Positions 1-6,175 of a DNA stretch of 8,270 nt are shown here, in pieces. Numbering within the stretch: position 1 is the stretch's first letter; the number at the start of each line of letters is the position of its first letter. Position numbers and translations under genes: made by a program. The notes beneath the pieces were generated by a model. It ran no database searches. It was not told where the DNA came from and saw only the letters and a list, made by a program, of their open reading frames with translations. Location: NCBI GenBank assembly GCA_027296925.1, contig JAPUIP010000211.1, positions 1 to 8,270 of the forward strand, read 5' to 3'. This DNA comes from Candidatus Poribacteria bacterium. GTDB taxonomy: Bacteria; Poribacteria; WGA-4E; PCPOR2b.

Positions 1-772
1 CGCAGTGGTCACAGTGAATCTGATCCGTTTCCCATTCGACGGCGCCTTTACAGACCGGACAGACAACAATCTCTTGAAGCGTTTTCTTCGATTGCCGTCG
101 CTGTTTGACTAACATCGATTTCGCCTTGAAAACAAGCTGTCTTGGAACCGCACGCTTGACGAGGGACAACCATTTTTGCCACGGTGAGATACATGCCACC
201 CGGCTGAGCACCGCCTCGATCATCTCTGCGGATTCTAGGTCTAACGGCGATGTGTCTGGAGGAAGGATCTGATAATCGATCTTCCCCACCCATTCGTACT
301 GCACCAGGAAAAGACTGTGGTGGGTTACATGAAACCGCGCAAAATTCTTGTCATGCGCCGCCAGAGCGTGAAAAAGCTGCCCGAATTGATCCCGTGTTAC
401 TTTTTTCTGAATCACTAGCCGTCCATCAATCAGATTGACCAGCCAGTTATGATAGGGCCAACCGTAGAGCCGTTCAGCGATTTCAGAGGGAGTCTCAATA
501 TAGCCCCGCGAGGCGACGCGCATGAGTTCAGCAATAAGTCGGTCGGGCTCTTCGACGTGCTCTAATACATGTGAGCAGATCACGTAATCAAATGAACCAT
601 CTGCGAACGGTAGATACTCCCCATCTGCCTCAAGGATGGGGCGATCCGTGACGATATTTCCGCCGCGTTGGGTGTCATCGTCGATGAACTTATCGCACAA
701 AACATCAGAGCGGATTTTCGGGTTATGTCCGCTCCCGATTTCGAGAACAAAATCGTCGGATCGGATGTTCAT
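1..772 (-). CDS. SAM-dependent methyltransferase with C-terminal zinc ribbon (C-terminus outside window)
   Basis: This is an open frame of 257 codons from ATG 772 to the left edge with no stop, so the gene is truncated by the window. It looks like a class I (Methyltransf_11-type) SAM methyltransferase. The SAM-binding motif EIGSGHNP is at residues 11-18, the acidic-loop region LPFADGSFDYVICS is near 54-67, and the SHVLEHVEEP signature is at 67-76. The last visible part has CPVC (238-241) and CDHC (254-257), a four-Cys zinc ribbon of Trm112/UPF0434 style. ATG 772 is preceded by GGTGAG at 6-nt spacing. An in-frame GTG at 805 would add 11 residues but lacks a visible ribosome site. The gene follows the flippase by 48 bp on the same strand, so it is probably co-transcribed. 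The substrate is unknown; in this setting a sugar, lipid-linked glycan or protein is possible. The fold is clear, the role is not. Confidence 0.85.
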   Translation of the reverse strand, partial: MNIRSDDFVLEIGSGHNPKIRSDVLCDKFIDDDTQRGGNIVTDRPILEADGEYLPFADGSFDYVICSHVLEHVEEPDRLIAELMRVASRGYIETPSEIAERLYGWPYHNWLVNLIDGRLVIQKKVTRDQFGQLFHALAAHDKNFARFHVTHHSLFLVQYEWVGKIDYQILPPDTSPLDLESAEMIEAVLSRVACISPWQKWLSLVKRAVPRQLVFKAKSMLVKQRRQSKKTLQEIVVCPVCKGAVEWETDQIHCDHC

Positions 773-820
773 ATTGGGCTCACCACGCTGATGTAAAACG
801 TTCACGGTGGCCGTCGTTAA

Positions 821-2230
821 CTACTTTTCAGGTACGCTCCACCGGGTCTCTCCGAGAATCGCCATCGCCGCCCAGTAGAATGCGATTGAAAGGGGAATTA
901 ACCCCCAGACAGAAAAGTGATCGCGCAGGAACATCAGGGCCAAGCCCATCGCTGTAGCGACGAGGATCGCTTTGATTGCAAAGCCAACACGGGCTAATTG
1001 AGCGATATTCCGGGAGATATAGATTACACCGACAAGTACGAGATAGGTTTCACTGAAGATCATCGTCACGGCTGCACCCACATGGCTGAAACGGGGGATG
1101 AGGATAACATTCAACGCGATGTTGAGTAGCGCCGTCGTCCCCATGAGGAGGCTGAAGGCACGACGTTTGTCAGCAGCCCGAAGCACGGTATGCACCAGAA
1201 TTGTCAGGAAGTTTAAGCCGCCGGCCCAACTCAGCAGGGACAGCGCCGGGGCAATCGTCTTCCGGTCATAGCGCGGAAATAGCGTTAGCGCAATCCCCCG
1301 CCCCAACGCTGCCATGCCAACGGCAAAAGGTGCCCCCATCAGAAACACCCACCGGAAAGCGTGAGTATATACGGCGGTAAAATCGCCCTTCTTATCCTCG
1401 AAGCTGCGCGACATGACTGGAAACATCGCCCCCATAAAAGCGCCGGGGAGCCTTGTGAACGCATGGACAAACGTGTAAGCCAGTCCGTACCAGGCGGTCG
1501 CTGCCACCCCATGTGGAGACAGCCTTGAGAGCATGATCACATCGATCCGCAAATAGATCAGGTTGAAAACATTACCGAGCGCGAAGGGAAGTGCTTGACT
1601 CATCAGCCGCCGCCAAACCCCGAAATCCAGATCAAAGCGTAGCGAGGTGAACCTTTTGAGAACAATGCCGGTACTCAGTACCAGATTAACAAAACTCGCG
1701 ATTAATACAATCACGCAGAAGTCAACGATATGTATTCCATGAAAAATAATCCCCAGCCCGCCGACCAGGACAACGACCGACCTTTCCACCACCACTGTGA
1801 ACGCTTCATACTTCATCTGCTCAAACGCTCGGAAAACACAACGAAAGAGTTGGGCGATGGCGTTGATCACTTCTGCCAAGCCAAGAAGTTGGATCATCCG
1901 CAACGTTGATGGCGGATAACCCAGCAGATAGCCCACCCCAACCATTAATCCCCACGCAACGATCGAGAGGAGGATTCGGATAATGAGGGCGTTGCCAACG
2001 AAATGCCGAGCCTGTTGAAGATGCAGCGTCATCTCACGGATCAAAGGCCCTTGCATTCCCAATTCGATGACGCTTGCAATCATGTTGGTGACGAACACCG
2101 CCAGAAAGTAACTGCCCAACGCCTCTTCGCTGAAGTAGCGAGGCATGATCAGAAGCGTCAAGCCAGACGAGAGGAGTCCTACAAGATGGGCCAGAAAGAG
2201 TGCAGATGCGTTCTCAAAGACACGATTCAT
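821..2230 (-). CDS. Wzx/MATE-type polysaccharide flippase
   Basis: This is a 469-residue, strongly hydrophobic integral membrane protein with about 12-14 predicted helices in regularly spaced blocks. Known relatives (oligosaccharide flippase / polysaccharide biosynthesis protein family of the MATE superfamily) move lipid-linked sugar repeats across the inner membrane. Family-like landmarks are the early helix pair (about 9-55), IYLRIDVIMLSRL near 225-237 (start of the second half), FPVMSR at about 270-275, and ALNVILIPRFSHVGAAVT near 372-389. Length and layout match full-length Wzx proteins. I chose ATG 2230 because AGAGGAG precedes it at 4-nt spacing. The longer reading from GTG 2272 adds 14 residues and has no good ribosome site. 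The gene follows the sulfatase-like gene by 99 bp and precedes the methyltransferase by 48 bp, which fits a glycan-assembly operon. The exact cargo cannot be read from the sequence. Confidence 0.85.
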   Translation of the reverse strand: MNRVFENASALFLAHLVGLLSSGLTLLIMPRYFSEEALGSYFLAVFVTNMIASVIELGMQGPLIREMTLHLQQARHFVGNALIIRILLSIVAWGLMVGVGYLLGYPPSTLRMIQLLGLAEVINAIAQLFRCVFRAFEQMKYEAFTVVVERSVVVLVGGLGIIFHGIHIVDFCVIVLIASFVNLVLSTGIVLKRFTSLRFDLDFGVWRRLMSQALPFALGNVFNLIYLRIDVIMLSRLSPHGVAATAWYGLAYTFVHAFTRLPGAFMGAMFPVMSRSFEDKKGDFTAVYTHAFRWVFLMGAPFAVGMAALGRGIALTLFPRYDRKTIAPALSLLSWAGGLNFLTILVHTVLRAADKRRAFSLLMGTTALLNIALNVILIPRFSHVGAAVTMIFSETYLVLVGVIYISRNIAQLARVGFAIKAILVATAMGLALMFLRDHFSVWGLIPLSIAFYWAAMAILGETRWSVPEK

Positions 2231-2329
2231 ACCACTCCTCTGAAAATAGGCACCAACAGATTGCTCGCTCACCGATTTTCATCATTGAGCAAATGCCTAT
2301 GAAAGTTACTGGAGAGATGGCTGACAATA

Positions 2330-3718
2330 TTAATAAAGCACTTCAACGAACCGGCGCAACTCAAGCTCCAGATCCTTCGCAAGCTCCGGCTGTTCATCCA
2401 CGAGGTTATTGAGTTCGTATAGGTCTGCCTGTCGATTATAGAGTTCTGGCTTCGGTGGAGTTTCCAGGCTTCCGACGAGTGTGCAGGAGATTGCGCCGAG
2501 AGTGCCCGGCATGGTTTGTTCAACTTTGGGAAGCGTTGGCAACCACCAGATGTAGCTCCATTCTGGCGTTCGTATACTCCAGGATTTGAGATAAAACCCG
2601 GTGTAGGCGTAGTCGCGGATGCGCTCGATCCGATCTGACATAAGCGGAAGCAGGCTATGACCGTGCAGGTGTCCAGGTCCAGAAACGCCCAAGAAATCGA
2701 GAACTGTCGGCATAATGTCCGGCGGTTGGGCAAAGGCCGGCTGACGCTGACCACTTCCGATTCCCTCCGGATGGCGCACAATCAAGGGAATATGCACCAA
2801 TTCCTCATAGGGCCAGGGACGCGCTTTACGGACGATGCCGTGTCCCCACTTGCCTTCGCCGAGGGGTTCGCCATGGTCTGACATGAAGATAATGAGTGTG
2901 TTGTCAAACATCCCGAGGTCTCGCAAACGATCAAAGAAGATGCCAATCCATTTGTCCACTAATGAAATCTCGCCGGCGTAGAGGGCCTGAACGCACTTCT
3001 GATCCGCCTCTGAGAGGTAACCCGCAACCTCGCCGGGGATTGGATGAATCAGTTCCTTTCCGTTGTACTCCGGCTGATACATGCGATTGAAGGGCGAGGG
3101 TGGATCCCAGGGTTCATGCGGATCAAAGCAATCCATCCACAGGAACAACTGGTCTTTCTTCGGCTGACTCTCGATCCAGTGGAGTGAGGATTTAACGACT
3201 TGCGCAATAAAATGATCTTCATCACTTTTCCAATGCGCGCGATTTCGCAGATACTGTTCCAGTTGATCGCGAACCCTCGATTGCGCATCGGGGTCGCCGT
3301 TATCCTTGTGGTACGCATCAACATCAACCGCGATGGAATCATCGAGGATATACGGATCGCCCTCCTGCCCGCGGATGAAGTGAACGTAATCGAAGCCGCG
3401 TTCAAATGCCATCTGAGGCTTGTGCATGTGGTAGGTATCGGTGATGAGCGCAGAGGTATATCCCGAGCTCCATAACACTTCCGCCAAAAGGATATCGTCG
3501 TGCTCCAGACGCTGCCACCCGCGAAAAGGAAAAGTGTAACGCCCCGTAAACAGCGAAGTGCGCGTCGGGATGGTTGGCAAGCCTTCCGAGAATGCCATAT
3601 CAAAAACGCAACTCTCCGTTGCGAACCGATCCAGGCTGGGAGTCTGAATCCACTCATTCCCGTAGCAACCCAGATGATCCACGCGCAAACTATCTGCCAT
3701 GATGACGATAACGTTCAT
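2330..3718 (-). CDS. Sulfatase-like hydrolase with Thr at the catalytic position
   Basis: This is a 462-residue alkaline-phosphatase-superfamily protein of COG3119 sulfatase layout. The N-terminal metal site is MADSLRVDHLGCYG (D9, then D14). The signature LPTIPTRTSLFTGR covers 47-60. FDPHEPWDPP is at 198-207 (H201), MSDHGEPLGEGKWGHG at 279-294 (D281, H282, K290, H293), and the typical C-terminal LYELNNL stretch is at 433-439. The sulfatase motif is C/S-x-P-x-R; here it reads T49-I-P-T-R53, so the residue normally converted to formylglycine is Thr. The metal-site residues appear intact, so this is not a decayed copy. Superfamily members with a Thr nucleophile are mostly phosphodiesterases or phosphotransferases, so the sulfatase label is uncertain. 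There is no signal peptide, which suggests a cytoplasmic enzyme. ATG 3718 has AGGGAG at good spacing. The gene lies between epimerase and flippase, suggesting action on a glycan precursor. Confidence 0.88.
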   Translation of the reverse strand: MNVIVIMADSLRVDHLGCYGNEWIQTPSLDRFATESCVFDMAFSEGLPTIPTRTSLFTGRYTFPFRGWQRLEHDDILLAEVLWSSGYTSALITDTYHMHKPQMAFERGFDYVHFIRGQEGDPYILDDSIAVDVDAYHKDNGDPDAQSRVRDQLEQYLRNRAHWKSDEDHFIAQVVKSSLHWIESQPKKDQLFLWMDCFDPHEPWDPPSPFNRMYQPEYNGKELIHPIPGEVAGYLSEADQKCVQALYAGEISLVDKWIGIFFDRLRDLGMFDNTLIIFMSDHGEPLGEGKWGHGIVRKARPWPYEELVHIPLIVRHPEGIGSGQRQPAFAQPPDIMPTVLDFLGVSGPGHLHGHSLLPLMSDRIERIRDYAYTGFYLKSWSIRTPEWSYIWWLPTLPKVEQTMPGTLGAISCTLVGSLETPPKPELYNRQADLYELNNLVDEQPELAKDLELELRRFVEVLY

Positions 3719-3770
3719 GATTTTTCTCCCTGAAAGCCGTTACTGTTGAAGAACGTACCCGCATTTTTGC

Positions 3771-3801
3771 TGATCCTGAGTGCAGACCTATTTTAGGATC
3801 A
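3771..3801. other. Inverted repeat upstream of the sulfatase-like gene
   Basis: TGATCCT (3771-3777) pairs with AGGATCA (3795-3801) across a 17-nt loop. A weaker overlapping pair, ATGCC (3801-3805) with GGCAT (3825-3829), follows. Both lie in the leader of the sulfatase-like gene. There is no T-run on either side, so this is not a convincing intrinsic terminator. It could be a weak leader structure or chance. Confidence 0.3.
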
Positions 3802-3827
3802 TGCCAACCGATTGCGGATTAAAAGGC

Positions 3828-3858
3828 ATTGAAGATTGAAGATTGAAGATTGAAGATT
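3828..3858. repeat. Heptanucleotide tandem repeat (GAAGATT x4)
   Basis: There are four perfect head-to-tail copies of GAAGATT at 3831-3858, preceded by ATT (3828-3830), which continues the period. The array lies in the spacer between the epimerase and sulfatase-like genes, 112 bp upstream of the latter's start. It reads as AATCTTC repeats in the sense of transcription. Such an array can change copy number by slippage and so alter spacing, but it is not inside a coding frame. A loose purine-rich stretch continues to about 3892. Confidence 0.9.
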
Positions 3859-3892
3859 AGAAAGCAAAGTCAAAGGCCAAGGCAAGAAAAGC

Positions 3893-3938
3893 TTAATTGC
3901 TTAATTGCTTGCTTGCTTGATTGCTCGATTGCTTGATT
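3893..3938. repeat. Degenerate octamer/tetramer tandem repeat (TTRATTGC)
   Basis: Successive units read TTAATTGC, TTAATTGC, TTGC, TTGC, TTGATTGC, TCGATTGC, TTGATT. This is an octamer array with two inserted or collapsed TTGC half-units. It starts 34 bp after the GAAGATT array and ends 26 bp before the epimerase stop codon at 3965. It is non-coding on the evidence here; a plus-strand open frame that begins inside it is composed mostly of the antisense of the epimerase. Confidence 0.85.
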
Positions 3939-3964
3939 TATCGTCAGAAGACGTGACAGACACT

Positions 3965-4894
3965 TCATTGGAGAAACCAGTCGATCGTTTCGCGCAAGCC
4001 CGTTTTGAGATCGACCTGCGGCTCATAACCAAGCAGACGCTTCGCCTGGCGAATATCCGCGCGCGAGTGTCGAACATCACCGGGGCGCGGCGGCCCATGG
4101 ACGGGTTTGGCTTCCGCTTCCATCATCTCACCGATGATGTATGCAAGCTGGTTGATTGACGTCTGTTCCCCGCAACCGACATTAAAGACTTCTCCGGCGA
4201 CACCTTGCGCCTCACAGGCGAGAAGGTTTGCCTCAACAGCGTTCGTCACATAGGTAAAATCACGCGATTGCTCGCCATCGCCTTCGATCATTGGCGAGTC
4301 GCCGTGTAGATACGCATGAATGAACTTGGGAATGACAGCGGAATACTGAGAGGTCGGATCTTGACGAGGACCAAAAACGTTGAAATATCGTAACGCAACG
4401 GTTTCTAAGCCATAGATCTGCGTAAAGACACGGCAGTAACATTCCCCAACATATTTGGTGATGGCATAAGGGGAGACAAGTTGCGGCGGGAGGTCTTCCG
4501 ATTTAGGGAGTGTCTTTATATTTCCATAAGCTGATGAAGAAGCCGCATAAACGACACGTTTTACTCCCTCATCTCTTGCGGCAACAAGAAGGTGCAAAGT
4601 TCCGTTGATATTCACGTTGTTACTCAAAATTGGATCCGCAACAGATTTAGCGACTGAAGGCCAGGCGCCTTGATGGAAAACATAATCAACCCCTGAAACC
4701 GACTTGCGGACCGCATCCAAATCCCGAAGATCTGCTTTTATAAATTCGACCTGATCCTTTACGTGTGCGATATTCTCAACTTTACCCGTTGAGCAGTTAT
4801 CGAAGACACGTACCCGCTGACCTTTCTTTACGAGCGCTTCGACAAGGTGGGATGCGATGAAACCGCAGCCACCCGTAACCAGATAATGTGCCAT
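3965..4894 (-). CDS. NAD-dependent nucleotide-sugar epimerase (extended SDR, GalE/WbpP-like)
   Basis: This is a complete 309-residue extended short-chain dehydrogenase. The Rossmann dinucleotide site TGGCGFIASH is at 7-16; the third Gly of GxxGxxG is Ala14, a tolerated variant. Asp32 follows beta-strand 2, the catalytic Ser region is YAASSSAYG (116-124), and Tyr143-x-x-x-Lys147 is the active-site pair. FNVFGPRQDP (171-180) and RPGDVRHSRAD (270-280) are typical of UDP-hexose 4-epimerases and the UDP-GlcNAc C4-epimerase (WbpP) group. The expected reaction is NAD-dependent C4 inversion of a UDP-sugar in the cytosol, supplying precursors for surface polysaccharide. Glucose, GlcNAc or uronate specificity cannot be decided here. 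ATG 4894 is chosen because AGAGGAG lies 7 nt upstream; reading upstream to 4996 adds 34 unlike-family residues. It is followed by the sulfatase-like gene after a 246-bp repeat-bearing spacer. Confidence 0.9.
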   Translation of the reverse strand: MAHYLVTGGCGFIASHLVEALVKKGQRVRVFDNCSTGKVENIAHVKDQVEFIKADLRDLDAVRKSVSGVDYVFHQGAWPSVAKSVADPILSNNVNINGTLHLLVAARDEGVKRVVYAASSSAYGNIKTLPKSEDLPPQLVSPYAITKYVGECYCRVFTQIYGLETVALRYFNVFGPRQDPTSQYSAVIPKFIHAYLHGDSPMIEGDGEQSRDFTYVTNAVEANLLACEAQGVAGEVFNVGCGEQTSINQLAYIIGEMMEAEAKPVHGPPRPGDVRHSRADIRQAKRLLGYEPQVDLKTGLRETIDWFLQ

Positions 4895-5023
4895 TAAAAT
4901 ACTCCTCTGAATTTTCCGTTGAAGTTCCGCAAGCCTCTGCCAATTTCTCTTGCTTTTCAACCGAGTTTCTTGGTTACCCGCTCGTATAGAATTCAAACCG
5001 CGTCGTGGAAATACGTAACCTCT

Positions 5024-5308
5024 CTAACAGATACAAGGTGTGGATCGACACTTGGGACAACCATTTGCGTAGATTTCCGCAGCGTCAGCGAGGCCAATGC
5101 CAAGCAGGCTCGCAAGCGTCGATAGCCACGCAAACACATCCGCAAACTCTGCACAGAGTCGCTCTTTGTTTCGTGGCTCACGGCGAATCTCTTTCGCGAG
5201 CTCGCCCACCTCTTCAATGAACCAGACAAATGTGCCATCCACACCACGTTCAGCATCGCGATCAAAGTAGATCTGCTCAATCTGTTGTTGGAATTCTTGA
5301 ATCGTCAT
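5024..5308 (-). CDS. Small MazG-type nucleotide pyrophosphohydrolase with Cys-rich tail
   Basis: This is a 94-residue all-alpha protein with the MazG/all-alpha NTP-PPase metal motif EExxE...ExxD: E32-E33-V-G-E36, then E54-F-A-D57. Known relatives hydrolyse nucleoside triphosphates to monophosphate and pyrophosphate in the cytosol, either as housecleaning enzymes or on particular dNTPs. The length suits the small single-domain class rather than the two-domain E. coli MazG. The C-terminus ends CPKCRSTPCIC (84-94), with four Cys after the helical core, which looks like a small metal-binding knuckle. The start at ATG 5308 is set by where the family begins (MTIQEFQQQI); the frame is open further upstream, but that sequence has no family likeness. 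The ribosome site is weak. It follows the DUF1080 gene by 61 bp and precedes the epimerase by 129 bp. Its link to glycan genes is unclear. Confidence 0.85.
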   Translation of the reverse strand: MTIQEFQQQIEQIYFDRDAERGVDGTFVWFIEEVGELAKEIRREPRNKERLCAEFADVFAWLSTLASLLGIGLADAAEIYANGCPKCRSTPCIC

Positions 5309-5369
5309 TGATTCCGTTTTCGAGCTAAAGACGAGTTGATTGCCCAACAGGGAGGAAGGGTAGTGATGT

Positions 5370-5903
5370 TCACAGTTCCCGAATTCGGATGGTGCGGAAT
5401 TGCACGGCGCCGTGATCGCCTTGCAACATAAGTGGGCCCTTTGGGGGATTGTCGTCGCCGAGTTGACCTCCCGTTGGGCCATTGATCACCACGTTATCGT
5501 GAATCGTTTTCCCGTTCAAAATGGCTGTCAGAGTCATGCCCTTGAGCGTGATGTCGATCGTCTGCCACTCTCTCGCGGGTTTGCTTGCCTCGACATCTAC
5601 ATGCTTCTGGTTATAGAGCGCGCCATTCTCCGCTGGATACGAGTAGGTCTTCCCCAGACTGTCCAGAATTTGGAGCTCATATCGGCCGCGGAGATAGATA
5701 CCGCTGTTGCTATCCTTCGGTACCAGGTATTCGATGTGCAACTCAAAATCGCCGAACTCATCCTCGGTGATGATGTCTACCCCTTTACCGGTGTTATCGA
5801 GGATACCATCGCGTGCGACCCATTTGTGTTCCCGATCGGGATGCCGCATCCGCCAACCGGTGAGGTCTATGCCGTTGAAAAGTTGGTTCCACTCGCTTGC
5901 CAT
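5370..5903 (-). CDS. DUF1080 family protein (3-keto-disaccharide hydrolase-like)
   Basis: This is a 177-residue single-domain protein with the concanavalin-like beta-sandwich pattern of DUF1080 (3-keto-disaccharide hydrolase / LamG-like). Seen landmarks are LFNGIDLTGW (8-17), FELHIEYLVP (53-62), SNSGIYLRGRYELQILDS (65-82), GALYNQK (94-100), EWQTIDITLKG (112-122) and QGDHGAVQFRTIRIREL (161-177). Characterised relatives act on oxidised (3-keto) glycosides; many others have no known activity. Most relatives carry a signal or lipoprotein peptide. This one has none, so a cytoplasmic location is inferred. I chose ATG 5903 because AAGGAG lies upstream; in-frame ATG 5921 and TTG 5927 add 6 or 8 residues. 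It is the first gene of the minus-strand run and has a good sigma70-like promoter about 80-110 bp upstream. It may handle the same sugars as the divergent sulfatase. Confidence 0.88.
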   Translation of the reverse strand: MASEWNQLFNGIDLTGWRMRHPDREHKWVARDGILDNTGKGVDIITEDEFGDFELHIEYLVPKDSNSGIYLRGRYELQILDSLGKTYSYPAENGALYNQKHVDVEASKPAREWQTIDITLKGMTLTAILNGKTIHDNVVINGPTGGQLGDDNPPKGPLMLQGDHGAVQFRTIRIREL

Positions 5904-5981
5904 AAGTGCGATCTCCTTCATTTTCAATGTAAGGTATGAAGTGTGATGTTCGTCATGTGTAGATGTCCATCAGTCTTGCGA

Positions 5982-6011
5982 ATTATAACAAAACATAAAA
6001 GGCATTATCAA
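5982..6011 (-). promoter_or_regulatory. Sigma70-like promoter for the DUF1080-led gene run
   Basis: Read on the minus strand, TTGATA (6011-6006) is separated by 18 bp from TATAAT (5987-5982). The -10 matches consensus fully and the -35 matches at 4-5 positions. The stretch is AT-rich compared with its surroundings. Transcription would start near 5975, leaving a leader of about 70 nt before the DUF1080 start at 5903. No comparably good promoter was seen in front of the downstream minus-strand genes, so this may drive the whole run. This is a pattern match only. Confidence 0.6.
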
Positions 6012-6132
6012 GAAGAAAGGGTTTAGCACAGAGAGGCCCCATTGGGCTCAATTTAAGCCAGAATCGAATCGGATCAGACAATCCAGCAATTCCCCTCCTT
6101 CACGTTTTTCATAGATCTTCCCTCGAATTCGT

Positions 6133-6151
6133 GATACCATCCCCCGGTATC
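6133..6151. promoter_or_regulatory. Small inverted repeat upstream of the arylsulfatase
   Basis: GATACC (6133-6138) and GGTATC (6146-6151) form a perfect 6-bp inverted repeat with a 7-bp spacer. A further GGTAT half-site follows at 6155-6159. It lies 25-43 bp before the arylsulfatase start, where an operator or a leader hairpin could act on that gene. The repeat is short, so chance is possible. The rest of the divergent spacer (5904-6175) shows only the minus-strand promoter and no clear plus-strand promoter. Confidence 0.3.
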
Positions 6152-6175
6152 TCTGGTATACAAGGTGAAAAAGCG

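Noticed and set aside
48..438. Short open frames on both strands near the left edge
   Set aside because: Both lie within the edge-truncated methyltransferase, whose continuous frame from 772 to 1 carries SAM-binding and zinc-ribbon motifs.
2269..2781. 170-codon minus-strand open frame across the end of the sulfatase-like gene and the spacer
   Set aside because: It overlaps the conserved C-terminal end of the sulfatase-like gene and has no membrane, signal or family features.
3049..3657. 202-codon open frame on the minus strand overlapping the sulfatase-like gene in another frame
   Set aside because: It is wholly inside a gene with clear family motifs, has no family likeness and has erratic composition. 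It is a frame shadow.
3828..3938. Possible CRISPR array
   Set aside because: Repeat units are only 4-8 bp and contiguous, with no unique spacers and no cas genes. These are microsatellites.
5400..5939. 179-codon plus-strand open frame antisense to the DUF1080 gene
   Set aside because: The DUF1080 gene explains this DNA with strong motifs; the antisense product shows no recognisable domain or ribosome site.
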